DNA of 64,000 nt from Tetracentron sinense (taxonomy: Eukaryota > Streptophyta > Magnoliopsida > Trochodendrales > Trochodendraceae): the NCBI GenBank assembly GCA_015143295.1, contig CM026570.1, positions 23,753,250-23,817,249 of the forward strand. Direction: 5' to 3'. Positions 1-10,448 of the stretch are shown here, piece after piece. Numbering within the stretch: position 1 is the stretch's first letter; every line of letters begins with the position of its first letter. Both the position numbers and the translations under genes were made by a program. The notes below the pieces were generated by a model that worked only from the letters and a program-made list of their open reading frames with translations, did no database searches and was not told where the DNA came from.

Positions 1-1090
1 TGTCTCAAAAACAGTCCACGATCTTCCAATCGATCTCCGTCAATGACGGTTTCGGATTCCACCAACCAAATCACACATCCACGATCCATCTCGGATCGAT
101 CTCCTTTGCAAAGGCTCCAGAACACTTCGACCAAGTTGTTCTATCCAGAACGGGTTGATGGTTTGATAAAAATCTATTCCTATATCAACTCCTTCAATGG
201 AAAAATCCAAGCAAGCAAGATTGATGCATTAACTTGTAAAATCTAGGATGGGAGAAGGATTAACAAAGGGGAGGAGAGACAATGAAAATAAGAGTTTTTA
301 TAAACTCTAGAAATAGTGAAAAACACTCTCTATACTCCCCTAAAGATGTTCTCCACAAACTAGAAGGGTTGCATTAAATAGAGGAACAAACCCCAAGAGT
401 TAGAAGTGGGTAAAAATCAAAAAAGCAACTTTTCCCATATCAGGGTCTACCCTGAGAGTCAGTTGGGTCGTCCCAAAGGTGCTAAAAAGGGGTTTCATAT
501 GTTTTTCCATATCAAGGTCAACCCTGGGTTTTTGCACTCTCTGCCTATTTTTCCTATACTAATTTTTTCATACTCAGGGTCGACCCTAAGTGGTCAGGGT
601 CGACCTTGAGGTGCAAACCTAATTTTAAAACTTCATTTTTAGCTCATGCACCATTCATAAAAGTTGTAACTCTTTTTGACATGGTCGATTTGATATATTA
701 TAAAGCAAAATCTGAACTACGCTTTGGGAAATATGCCACCTATAAGCAACCTTGGTTTTTTGAGAAATTTCAGAATTTTAAACTTGTTTTTGGCTACATA
801 TCTAATCACCTCGAGTCCATATGATTAGACTAGGTTACTTACCGCCTAAGGTATCCTATTATAATTATTCTAAGTCAATTCCCACCTATGGTAGCATGGC
901 ATCTAGGTCACTTACCATCCTATGAGTGAAACGAAGGAAATGATCAACCGAGTCTTCAACCAGTCTTCTTCGGTCTTCAACTTCACTTGTGTCATGGATG
1001 CTTGAAGGCAATGACACAAAACACACACCTAGACACCTAGACTTTCTTGTTTTGACACCGGAATAAGCCAACACAAAAAACATGGACTTT
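1..1090 (-). mobile_element. Ty1/copia LTR fragment (same family as C3), minus orientation, cut by the window edge
   Basis: The reverse complement of 830-980 matches the C3 LTR near 42010-42100 (shared phrases GGTAAGTGACCTAGAT and CATAGGTGG). Bases 15-55 match, inverted, the C3 LTR near 52155-52200 (shared CGATCTCCGTC). No coding frame here is convincing. The fragment contains its own palindrome cluster at 440-610, different from that of C3. The left end lies outside the window and the right end (about 1090) is approximate. Confidence 0.65.
440..610. repeat. Palindrome cluster CAGGGTCGACCCTG in copia LTR
   Basis: Four imperfect copies of the palindrome CAGGGTCGACCCTG lie at about 440-456, 512-528, 573-589 and 593-610. 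This is the kind of U3 cluster seen in the other LTRs here, but with a motif unlike the CGTTCGAACG of the related C3 LTR. Confidence 0.7.
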
Positions 1091-2320
1091 ACACTGTGTT
1101 TACCGCTATTTCGGGATTTTTTCAGAGTCCGATTTTTCTCTCCCTGGCACTATACCAAGGATACTCCAAGGGAGACCTCATGCTTGAGGGTCCCCCAAAA
1201 TGCTTAGGGAGTGAATACACATGTAGAGGGCTACATAATCGAGCCTATGACCTTGAGGGGGATCCCTATGCCTACAAGGAAGGCAAAGGTATCCCCACTC
1301 GGGGGTTTAGCAGCAATAAAAGACTAAGTCCCTTGAAATTGGACCAGGGACTCACAAACTTTTATAGAGTAGAAAAAAAAGGGTAGGGGAAGACCCTACC
1401 CTGTTGGAATGCTTCAGGCGGAGGCAGTGGTGGCTACAATGGCAAGGGGGGGGGGGGAGTTGAATTGAGGGAGAGTAGCCTAAACTTATTCTTAAGGTTC
1501 GAACTTGACCCCTGGGGATGAGTTTGATGGCCTAACCGAGCTTTACTTGAGTATTTTCCAAAAAATCAGATTGTTGGATCCTTCTCTATACTTGAAGATG
1601 GGTTAGATTTATAGGAGAGGGTCTATGGGACAGGGAGGGGATTAATACTAGGGTAGGCGAGGGCTGCAGGAGGGAGTGGGGTGGCCAGAAGGTGTGCTTG
1701 ATGCATTGGAGAGAGCAGGTTTTGTGTAAAATGCAAACTCCATGAATGGCGGTAATTCCAGTACCGTCATTCCCTCTCAAGGTAAAAATGAAAATGACAG
1801 TAGAATAATTACCGTCATTCTTGAGATTGTCTAAAAAAGACTTTGGCCTGTGTTAAATGGTCATGCATGCGGTACGAATTTTACCAAAAATGAAATGTCA
1901 GTTGATGATATTTTGACATTCCTGAGATTTTCAAATTTCGGGGCCTGGGCCCCTCCTAGGGCTTGGCTAGGGTCCGTGGGCCCTATATGGGCCGAGGGGC
2001 TATTTGTCTACGGGATTAGACCCTAGGGGCCTTGGGAAGGTACTGCATGGGTCTTGGGCGCCCATGCCCTAGGTTTGTAGGGTTTAGGGTTGGACTGGGG
2101 TAGGCTAGGGCTAGCTAGGGTTTACCTAAGGTTTAACTAGGGTTGACCTAAGGTCTAATTAGAGTTAGACCTAGGGTTAACTTAGGGAGGACCTAGGGTT
2201 TGACTAGGATTTGCCTAGGGTTTGACTCGGGGTTGACCTAGGGTATATCTGAGATTAACCAAGGTTAAAGAGTTTAATATGGTTAAAGAGGTATGTAAAA
2301 ATTGGGTGCTTACAGGCATT
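1091..2320. other. Non-coding stretch, no recognised gene
   Basis: I see no recognisable protein. It holds a run of 12 G at 1446-1457 and, at about 2040-2235, a degenerate short repeat of the phrase CTAGGGTTTGAC. Short open frames look like chance. Confidence 0.5.
2040..2235. repeat. Degenerate short tandem repeat, CTAGGGTTTGACC-like
   Basis: Roughly a dozen imperfect 12-16 bp units built on CTAGGGTT(T/G)AC follow one another. The unit contains TAGGG but lacks the regular TTTAGGG 7-mer register, so this is not a telomere tract. Confidence 0.6.
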
Positions 2321-3165
2321 ACCCAGAGGCACTAGCTGGATCGATTGTTGTAGAATCTCCTGGAGGTGCTAGTCAAATCGATCAAAGGACACATAGAATG
2401 TCAGGGACACACAGGGTATCGAGGACGTACTAAGAAGTGGCTAGAAGGACATGCGGGTGTGTCAACATGCTGACAAGATGGGGCGCTGGCCGGTGGGTTG
2501 TCAGTGGTACACACAATGATGTTAGGGGGACACATGGGGGTCTCAAAGGTGAGACATGCTGGTGTGTCGGCATGTTGACAAAGATGTGTTATTGGCCGAC
2601 GGTTTGTCAATGGTACACACGATGATGTCGGAGTCACGGGGGTGTCGGAAGGGGAAGATGCGAATGTGTCAGCATGTTGACAAAATACGGCACTGGCCAG
2701 CGGGTTGTCAGTGGTACACACGATGATGCATGTCAGAGACACGCGGGGGTGTCGGAAGGAGGACATGCAGGTGTGTCGGCATGCTGACAAAATACGGCGC
2801 TGGCCAGCGGGTTATCAATGGTACACACAATGATGTCAAAGAAACACAGGGGTGTCGGAAGGGGGACATGTGGGTGTGTCGGCATGTTGGCAAAGATGCG
2901 GCATTGCTGGCGGTTTGTCAATGGTACACACGATGATGTCGGAGACACGTGGGGGTGTTAGAAGGATTGCGAAATGCCTGGGGCACTAGCTGGATAGATT
3001 TTGAAACTAAAATGACATGTCCCGGAGGCACTAACCAGATTGATATTGAGCTGAGATGACATGTCCCGGAGGCAGTAGCTGGATTGATATTAAAATGGCA
3101 TGTCCCAAAGGCACTAGTTGGATTGATTTTATAGTGGCCCAGAGGCGCTAGATATTGATCACTTT
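2321..3165. repeat. Minisatellite: about 104-bp unit, five copies, flanked by a shorter repeat
   Basis: The phrase GGTACACAC recurs at 2506, 2612, 2713, 2820 and 2923, giving a unit of 101-107 bp between about 2400 and 2965. Each unit also carries GGGGGTGTCGGAAGG-like and GTGTGTCGGCATGTTGAC-like phrases. On both sides (2321-2390 and 2978-3165) lies a different repeat of about 50-60 bp built on GAGGCACTAGCTGGATTGAT. Open frames across this block are by-products of the repeat. Confidence 0.85.
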
Positions 3166-4600
3166 GAGTGATGCTAGAAAGTTTTATCATGCTGGGATAT
3201 TACTCTATGATGGGTACATTTATGCAAAATGATGTCATGTTGGGGATAAAGACGAAGATGTTTTCCCATGACTCTATCGGTTTTGACTTGCAGGAATGAG
3301 CGGCGTCGGATCCTTCTGGCTGTCTTACTGGGGTAGCGTAGTACAGGTTGGTACAATCAAATTTTTGCTTGAAAACTTTTTGCTTTTTAGAAAAGTGTTG
3401 ATTTTTGCAAAAGTTTGTAGTTTGGATAAAATTTTTTTGTTAGCTTTCAGATTTGCCAGTAAATTACCTTTGTTAAGGCTTATTGGGGATTTATGAGTCG
3501 TCTTTTACTCTCGGAGAGTAGAGTATAACCAAAAGAGGTTTTGCTCTCTTTAATCACAGTCGGGGATAGACGAGTTTCTCGCGCTTCTGCTGAGGGCTTT
3601 CGCTGGGGAAGCCGCTAAAGAGAATCCATTAGGGAGTAACGAGCCACTGTGGATTTTGCTGAAGGTCTGTTGGGGATTTCATAATGAGGGTCCACTGGGG
3701 ATTTTGTTGAAGGCCCACTAGGGAACTGTTGCTCCTGGGGGATTCTCTTCTAGGGGTAGCCAGGAGCAACTAGTTGTTGCCAGATTCTATTGCCTAACCA
3801 CTATTTTGCTTTTTCTCCCTTTTTTACCCTTGGAATGACCAAGTCATGGGATTCTCATAATTTTTGCATGATTAGGTCATCAACAGTTTTCATCATGCCT
3901 GCGAAGCTAATTGATTTTTGCACAATGAGGCCGTTGCCAATTTTCATTATGCCCGTGATTTATTGGGGATCTGGATCTTCTCCCTTCATTGTCTTGGATG
4001 ACACTCCGCTGAGGATGTAGATGTAATATTTTGCTTGCACTCGTAGTTTCTAGGTGATCTAGGAGGACTTAGAGTGAGACAAAATTTTGGGAGAGGTTGT
4101 TTGTATAAGATTTTTGTATGGAGGTTGATTCTACTGGGGAGAGCGTCTAGAGAGATTGTTTCTATGGGGAGTCTCTGAATTTGAGTATGTTTCAACTTCT
4201 ATTTTGGATGCTGCCTTGATAGAAATTTTATACTTTTGAGGCTGATTCCATTGGGGAAATAGGGAAATTTTGACTTCGCTTGGGGAAATATTCAAGAGAG
4301 ATTGTCTCTATGGGGAATCTCTGAACTTGAGAATGTTTCGACTTCTATTTTGGGCTTTCCCTTGATAGAAATTTTCTTTCTTTGGTCGAAGTTGATTCTA
4401 CTAGGGGTCTGCCCCTTTGGTGACCGCACTTGATTGTCAGGTTACCTACGTACCCTTTTCAGGATCAGGTCATGACGTAGTTCAAGCAAAGGTCATGGAT
4501 GACAATGGAGGGCGTCACTGATAGAAGGTTTTTGAAAGAAAGGCTGTTAGGCTCAAGGGGCTAACTAACGGATTTCATTGATTTGAAAAATGGGTTACAT
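3166..4600 (-). mobile_element. Probable 3' non-coding/LTR part of the minus-strand Tat remnant
   Basis: No coding frame is recognised. The stretch lies downstream, in element orientation, of the integrase remnant at 4690-5905 and is rich in the phrase TTGGGGATTT (3600-3730). It contains a two-copy tandem repeat of about 145 bp at roughly 4121-4407. Assignment to the Tat element rests on position only. Confidence 0.4.
4121..4407. repeat. Two-copy tandem repeat, about 145 bp
   Basis: The phrase AGAGAGATTGT(T/C)TCTATGGGG occurs at about 4149 and 4295. Each copy is followed by CTCTGAA(T/C)TTGAG and CTTGATAGAAATTTT. Confidence 0.75.
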
Positions 4601-4689
4601 TGCTAGGATAAGGAGGGTAGTGTGCCAAGGATGGCCTCTTGTCTTGTCCCGAAGAACCTACGAGTGCAAAACACCTATCAGTTTAGACC

Positions 4690-5905
4690 CTAAGCAAAGT
4701 ATTTGTTGACTTTGTCCATGTTGACGAGCTCTGGGAGGTCTTCTTCATCCATACGTCCGAGTCGAAGGGCACCGCTAGAGAACTTTTCTCGGACAATGTA
4801 CGGGCCTTCGTAATTGGGGGTCAATTTGCCCCTCGGGTCAGGGCAATTCGGAAACATTTTTCAGAGAATAGGGTCACCAATTTTGATGATTCGGGGCTTG
4901 AATTTCTTGTTGAATGTCCTAGCCATGCACCTTTGGTAGGCCTGAGAGTGGTTGATGGCTTTTAGTCACCTCTCTTCAATTAGATTCAGTTGCTCATACC
5001 GGGCTTGTGCCCATTCCGCCTCTGAGATTTCTGCTTTTATTAACACCCAGAGTGATGAAATTTCTACTTTGATGGGGAGGACTGCTTCCATAACATAAGC
5101 CAAAGAAAATGGTGTTGCCTCGGTTGAGGTTCGAATGGATGTTCTATAGGCCATGAGTGCATATGGAGCATCTCATGCCAGGCAGAGTAACTGGTTGACA
5201 TCTTCTCTATGATTTTTTCCATGTTTTTGTTGGCGGCTTCGACTGCAACATTGTTCTGTGGTCTGTATGATGTGGAATTGTAATGCTGTATCTTGAATTT
5301 CTAGCAGAGATCTATCATCTCCTTGTTGCAGAAGTTGAGAGCATTATCTGTTATAATCTCTTACGGGACACCGTATCGGAAGATGATCTCCTTTTTCAGG
5401 AAGTGCTGAACCACTGTGGCATAACATTGGTATAAGAGGCTGTCTTAACCCATTTGGTGAAGTAATTGATTGCTACCAGGATGAATAGATGTCAATTTGA
5501 TACTTTCGGCTCTATGGGCCCGTTGATGTCGATGTCCCAAGCTGAGAACAGCCAAGGAGCAGTGAGATTGTGCAGTCTGGTTGGTGGTGCATTGATCTTG
5601 TTAGCATAGATTTGGCATTGGTGACATTTCTGAACATGTTAGCAACAGTCAGATTCTATTGTAGACCAGTAGTAGCCCAATCTGAAGATCTTCTTTGATA
5701 GCTTTAGCTTGTTCATGTGTAAGCCACAAGCTCCTCCATGAACTTCTTCGACTACCTGTGTAGCTTCACTATTGTCGAGGCATCTAAACCAGATCATGTT
5801 TGGCGATCTCTTGTACAAAATTCCTCCTGAGAGGACAAACTGAATGACTAGTCTTCTGATTACCCGGTGGTCTGTTTTGGTGGCATCGAGTGGGAAAGTC
5901 CCGTC
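4690..5905 (-). pseudogene. Ty3/gypsy (Tat lineage) integrase remnant
   Basis: In element order the reverse strand encodes a zinc-finger-like segment ending CHQCQIYANK (near 5590-5640), then the core segments WDIDINGP (about 5520-5543), IITDNALNF (about 5338-5361) and AVEAANKNMEKI (about 5226-5256). These carry the D, D and E of the retroviral integrase triad. A C-terminal part with YEGPYIV-like residues lies near 4790. Several in-frame stops and frameshifts interrupt it, so it cannot make a working protein. It normally inserts element cDNA into the host genome and here is a fossil following RT and RNase H. Confidence 0.85.
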
Positions 5906-5949
5906 CTCAAGATACTACTTGATTTTTGTATACCATGGCTTGTTGTTTG

Positions 5950-6420
5950 ATACCTCTTCTATCTCTAGGTAGTAGGCATGCTGATCCTGTTGCTGGTTTC
6001 AATAGGCCAGAGCATAATGCCCTTGGGAATTTGAATCATTGAGGCAAGAGTGGCAAGTGTGACGAAAAATCTGTTATGGGTCCTGAACATGTGGCTGAAG
6101 GTAATTCTTTTGAGCTGAGTGATTAACACATTGAAGTAGGATAGGTATGGGACTAGCCTGGCTTCTCTGATGGCCCAGGATTCGTTTGCCTGACAAATTA
6201 CTAAAGATGAGTCACTGTAGACATCTATCTCTTTGATTTCGATACCTAAGGTTTCTTTTAGTCCGACTACATAAGCGTTATATTCTGCTTCATTGTTTGA
6301 GCACATGAACTTCAGCTTGACTGAGATAGGGAGATGGTCTCCCCTAGGTGAGATCAGGACTGCTCTTGCCCCATGTCTGTGACTGTTAGCGGCTCTGTCA
6401 AAATATAACTCCCAACCAAG
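5950..6420 (-). pseudogene. Second (archaeal-type) RNase H of the Tat element, remnant
   Basis: The frame shows LYFDRAAN at the N-terminal end, NNEAEYNAYVVGL in the middle and VYSDSSLVI further on, which carry the acidic D, E, D positions of RNase H. Family members usually read DGAAN, so the G after the first D is replaced by R here. A second RNase H separate from the one fused to RT is a known mark of the Tat lineage. A stop codon separates it from the upstream part. Confidence 0.8.
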
Positions 6421-6591
6421 GTATTCTTGCTCTTTAAACTTTGCATACAGGATGACTTCATTTAGAAATTGTTCATGTACTGAGACATAGTTTTATGCTG
6501 GACTATAGGCTAGGTGATTTGCGATTACATGCCCCTTAATTGACTTCTGAGTCATGTACATGATATCGAATTTAGATAATATCATAAGCCA

Positions 6592-7030
6592 TCAGGCTGT
6601 CCTCCCGGTGGTGGCTGGATTTTCCAGTAGGTATTTAAGTGGATCCATCCGAGAGATCAGGATTGCCCGATAGGAAAGTAGATAGTGCCCCAAACGCTGA
6701 GTAGCCCAGACTAGTGCTAGACATGTCTTCTCAAGAGGGTTGTATTTTTCTTCATACTTTAGCAGGTGCCTACAAATGTAGTAGATGGTTCGCTCTGTTC
6801 TACTTGTCTTGTTATGTTGTGCCAGGATGCACCTCATGGAGGTTTCTTGTAATGAGATATAGAGTAGCAGTAACCGTCCTAGTGTGGGAGGCACAAGTAC
6901 TGGAGGATGGAGAAGATACTTCTTTATCTTATCAAAGGTTTCTTGGTATTCGTCTGTCTTGCCTGTAGGCACATTTTTTCAGAGAAGCTTGGAGATCGGC
7001 TCGCATATCAGAGTAAGCTGAAAAATGAAC
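6592..7030 (-). pseudogene. Ty3/gypsy RT C-terminal part and first RNase H, remnant
   Basis: The segment resembles the end of a Tat reverse transcriptase and its RNase H: QLTLICEPISKLL, then PPVLVPPTLGRLLLLY, AIYYICRHL-like and NPLEKTCLALVWATQRLGHY. One in-frame stop lies just before the PTGKTDEYQ segment. The element is broken at about 7030: the rest of RT, protease, gag and 5' LTR are absent and different (Tekay) sequence follows. Confidence 0.85.
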
Positions 7031-7961
7031 TGACTTCAAAAAACACTCAGTGAACCCCAAATAAATAGTCGAATTGAGAACTCTCAAACCCTAGGGGGGA
7101 TGGCTAGGTTTTCCTAAAAGTATTTCTACCCTTTTTAAGATTTAACAATTAAAGGGCACTAACCTCTGGCTCACAAGTGAACAAGCAAGTCAAGTCAAGA
7201 ACATGACAAGAACAAGCAAGACAAGACAAGCATGCGTGATTCTTACGAACGAGACCAAGACAAGAACAAGTTTTCAAACATGACAAATAAGTTTTGAAAG
7301 AAACATGAAAGACTATTTTCAAGAATAAGACATGATTTTTAAAGTACGCGTTTTACCAAAGTTTTTGCATTCATTCGAGCATGTCAAGATTATCACATTG
7401 CTTTATTTCAATGCTAATGTCACATGCTGCTATTATTGTATTAAATTGATGTAATGAACTATATCTTGTTGCTTTGTGTGATGGTTATTGTTATTGTTAG
7501 CTAGTAGCTTGTACTCGCTGAGTATTTCATACTCAGTCGTACTTTTATGTCGGCAGGTACCGAGGGAGCCCTCAACCCCATGCCTTGGGTTGAGGAAGAG
7601 TATGTAGAGGAGAGAGAGCCTCCTATCCCAATACAGTCACAAGAGGATAGAGACCGAGATGTCTGGCCGTATTTAAATTATTGTTGAGCGTAGTAGGCTC
7701 GATATTCTTTTTGTATTTTGATAGGTGGGCATGTCCACCTTTGACTTGATATATTATGTATAAACTTGGAATACCGGTTTGAGTTATAGAAGAAAAGAAA
7801 AAGTTGGTTCACGCTTCCGCATTCATGATATAGCTTCTGCGCTCTGATTAATGTCATTATTATGTTATGTTTACCTTGTTCATTACAGGATGGATTGGCA
7901 TGTACGAATAGTCACCTCTAAAGTATCCCTTAACTCCTAGGGGGTATTTTGGGGCGCGACA
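7030..7961 (+). mobile_element. Tekay/Del-type Ty3/gypsy LTR, 5'-truncated
   Basis: The stretch from about 7140 to 7961 matches, inverted, the end of the solo LTR at 15106-18578 (shared GTGATTCTTACGAACGAGAC, the CTGAGTATT stem-loop and the terminal CTCCTAGGGGGTATTTTGGG). It ends in GCGCGACA at 7961, four bases before a primer-binding site. The LTR start is missing; the stretch 7030-7140 is assigned only by position. Confidence 0.8.
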
Positions 7962-7965
7962 GAAG

Positions 7966-7978
7966 TGGTATCAGAGCT
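7966..7978 (+). other. Primer-binding site (initiator tRNA-Met type)
   Basis: TGGTATCAGAGCT follows the LTR end by four bases. TGGTATCAGAGC is the standard plant retrotransposon primer site, complementary to the 3' end of initiator tRNA-Met. Confidence 0.9.
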
Positions 7979-8281
7979 CTAGGCATTAGAGTCCCTAGGG
8001 TCATTTAGAGCTGATATCAGGATTGAACAAGGCATTAGAATCACCTTAAAGAGTGTATTCCAAGTATGGACTAATAAGTTAGTCTTAGTCAAAATAGGTT
8101 GAACTTCAACTGAACTTAGAGTCCTACGCTAGGAACATGGATTTTATATGATGTCATTGCTATGTATACCATGTGTGCTTTATTCCGTGCTTAGTGAATA
8201 TGCTTTGAATGAATTGTGAAATTGTTACCAAATGCATATCCAAGTTAGACTCATGTTGTACTGTCGTCCTCAGGAGTAATC

Positions 8282-9130
8282 ATGAGGTGTGGTGCACAGG
8301 GTCGCGGATATAATACTAGAGGTAATGGAAGTGATGCTCCATCGGGTGATGAACAACCCGACTTCGCTCAAGTCTTTGCATCCATAGCTGAGACATTGGC
8401 TATGTTGGTAGCAAGGCAACCGGATACTCCTCCTTTCGGTGCCACTCTAATAACGGCTCCTCCAAATAGAGCTCAAGCTGGAATAGAGACTTTTCAGAGG
8501 ATGAGGCCTCCAACATTTTGTGGAAGCATCGACCCATTAGTCGCCGAATGATGGATTCGGCAATTAGAAAATATATTCTCAGTATTGGCGCCTACTGAGG
8601 CAGAAAGGGTTACTTGGGCTGCCTTCATGCTTGAAGGTGAGGCCGATCATTGGTGAAGATCTGCACTTAGGACCCGGGAGTTTACTTGACAGGGTCAAGA
8701 CTAGACTTGGGGAGAGTTCTTGGACGTCTTCTACAAGAAATACTTCCCCGTCGGGATAAAAGAAAAGAAGGAAGTCGAATTTATTACCTTGGAACAAGGT
8801 AGCATGTTGGTGGAGGCTTATGAAGCCAAGTTTTTGGAGCTATCTCGATTTGCTCCACATATGATAGCGACCGAGGTTATGAAAGCCCAAAAATTTGAGA
8901 GGGGGTTGAAGGCCTACCTCAAGGATCGAGTTTTGATGTTCCGGCATGAGACATATGCCGAGGTAGTAGACAAGGCACTTTTGGTAGAGTCGAATTCTGA
9001 GGAATTCTTCAAGAGAAGAGGAATGGAGAAAGGCCAGTCCAGTAGTTCAGGGGAGAAAAGAGCAAGGACTAGTTTTTATCAGTCTACAGGGCCGGCACCG
9101 TCACAGAGACTGTACTTGGCACCTCAGCCT
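8282..9130 (+). pseudogene. Tekay-type gag, broken and truncated
   Basis: One frame runs from the ATG at 8282 through segments typical of chromovirus gag: FQRMRPPTFCGSIDPL, WAAFMLEGEADHW, WGEFLDVFYKKYFP, AYEAKFLELSRFAPHM and QKFERGLKAYLKDRV. Four in-frame stops occur (near 8549, 8654, 8687 and 8701). Several look like C-to-T changes in W or R codons, as expected from methylcytosine decay. The frame is cut at 9131 by a copia LTR that begins TGTTAGCCTCAGGG. The zinc knuckle and all of pol are missing. Gag forms the virus-like particle in active elements; this copy is dead. Confidence 0.85.
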
Positions 9131-9663
9131 TGTTAGCCTCAGGGTTACAACCATGGGTACCCTAAATAATTTTGACAATTACATAACAATGAAATGAACT
9201 ACTTGGTACTAATAATTTTGTTTAAAGTATTTGAACATTTCAGAATACACAAGATGACAGCACTCCAATCATGAAAAATGATGGAAATTAGCCAAGAGGA
9301 AGTTTAACCCATTGTATACAAGATGAAGATTCAAAATTAGACCATAGTCCAAGTCGGGTCCATTAAAGATTAAAGGCAAAATCACTAGACCCAAGTCAAG
9401 TCAAGTTCATCTCTCAACTATTTTAATGTATTTAATTTTCATTTTTGAGAGTTCATAGGACATATGTAAAAAGTCCTCAAAAGAATGGTAAGTTGAAAAG
9501 CTCAAGAATCATAGATTGACCATAGGAGCCTAGGATACTTTTTGAAAATCATTCTAAAGCTCTAATTAATCATAATATCATGATAAGAGTATAGCTAATT
9601 GATCTAGGAAATCAATCACATCCCTTTGGTCTGATCCTAAACTGAATTTAGAATTTTTACTCT

Positions 9664-9878
9664 GAATTCGTCGACGAATTCCCTAGGTAGATTGAATTCG
9701 GTGATGAAGTCATGAAAGAAATTTTAAAATTCAGTTTTGTCTCTTGATTTCGTCGACGAACTCTTTTGTTTGTTTGAATTCGACGACAAAGTCATCACAG
9801 GGTTTTTCAGAATTCAATTTTTTCTTTTGTATTCGGCGACGAATTCAAGTGAGAACTCCACTTCGTCGATGAAATCTT
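9664..9878 (+). repeat. Palindrome cluster ATTCGTCGACGAAT in C1b U3
   Basis: Six imperfect copies of TTCGTCGACGAA form three pairs (about 9666/9695, 9748/9778 and 9831/9860), each pair followed by a phrase rich in A and T or ending near TCAG. The cluster lies about 90 bp upstream of the TATA box. Confidence 0.8.
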
Positions 9879-9967
9879 GTCTGACTCTGAAAAATCGTTG
9901 TAACGGCTATTTCTCAACAGATCAAATTGCATTTAATGAGCCTATAACTGCTTTATTGGATCAAATG

Positions 9968-9977
9968 CTATAAAAGG
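9968..9977 (+). promoter_or_regulatory. LTR TATA box
   Basis: CTATAAAAGG lies downstream of the palindrome cluster and of the phrase TAACGGCTATTT, the same order as in the LTRs at 12114-13502 and 50006-51753. Confidence 0.65.
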
Positions 9978-10448
9978 AGTTCATTTATGAACAAACAACA
10001 ACTCTTGATCACAGCAATAACTCCTATTAATCACTCATTCATTGCTATTGAATCTCACTCACTCTCACACTTAGAAAATTCCCAAAAAATCTCTCTTGAG
10101 ATCATTCAACTCCTATTTTCTTTGAGAGACTTTATTAGAGTTTGTATTTCACTCTTATCCAGCTCATTTAAGAAGCTTTCATTTCGGATTTTCATTCCAA
10201 AACTCATTTATTGAGATTAGTCAAGACTCTAGGATTCTTGCGCTGAAGTTGTTGCTTCAGTTATATCAAGAGAGGGTTGTGCTCTTGAGAGGTTTCAGCT
10301 CGGCTTAAAGGAGAGCTTGTAAGGTAATATCTCGACCTGTAAGAGAGATTGTAAGGGTTAGACTCCACCTATGAAGGAGCCTGTGCGATTAAAGAATCGT
10401 GGTGAATCCTCTAGCTGGAAGCTGAGGCGGGGAGTAGGCTGGTTTGAC

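Larger units (their letters stand above)
9131..10448 (+). mobile_element. Ty1/copia (SIRE-like) LTR C1b, plus orientation, 3'-truncated
   Basis: It starts TGTTAGCCTCAGGGTTACAA, matching the start of the inverted LTR at 12114-13502 and of the C2 LTRs. It carries a palindrome cluster (9664-9878), a TATA box (9968-9977) and a U5-like part with GAGGCGGGGAGTAGGCTGG that also occurs at the end of the C2 LTR (about 51539). At about 10448 it stops and runs straight into protease sequence in the opposite orientation. Confidence 0.85.

Noticed and set aside
2040..2235. Interstitial telomere repeat
   Set aside because: Units contain TAGGG but vary in length and lack the regular TTTAGGG register.
2401..2948. 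Open frames of 60-130 codons on both strands
   Set aside because: By-products of the 104-bp minisatellite.
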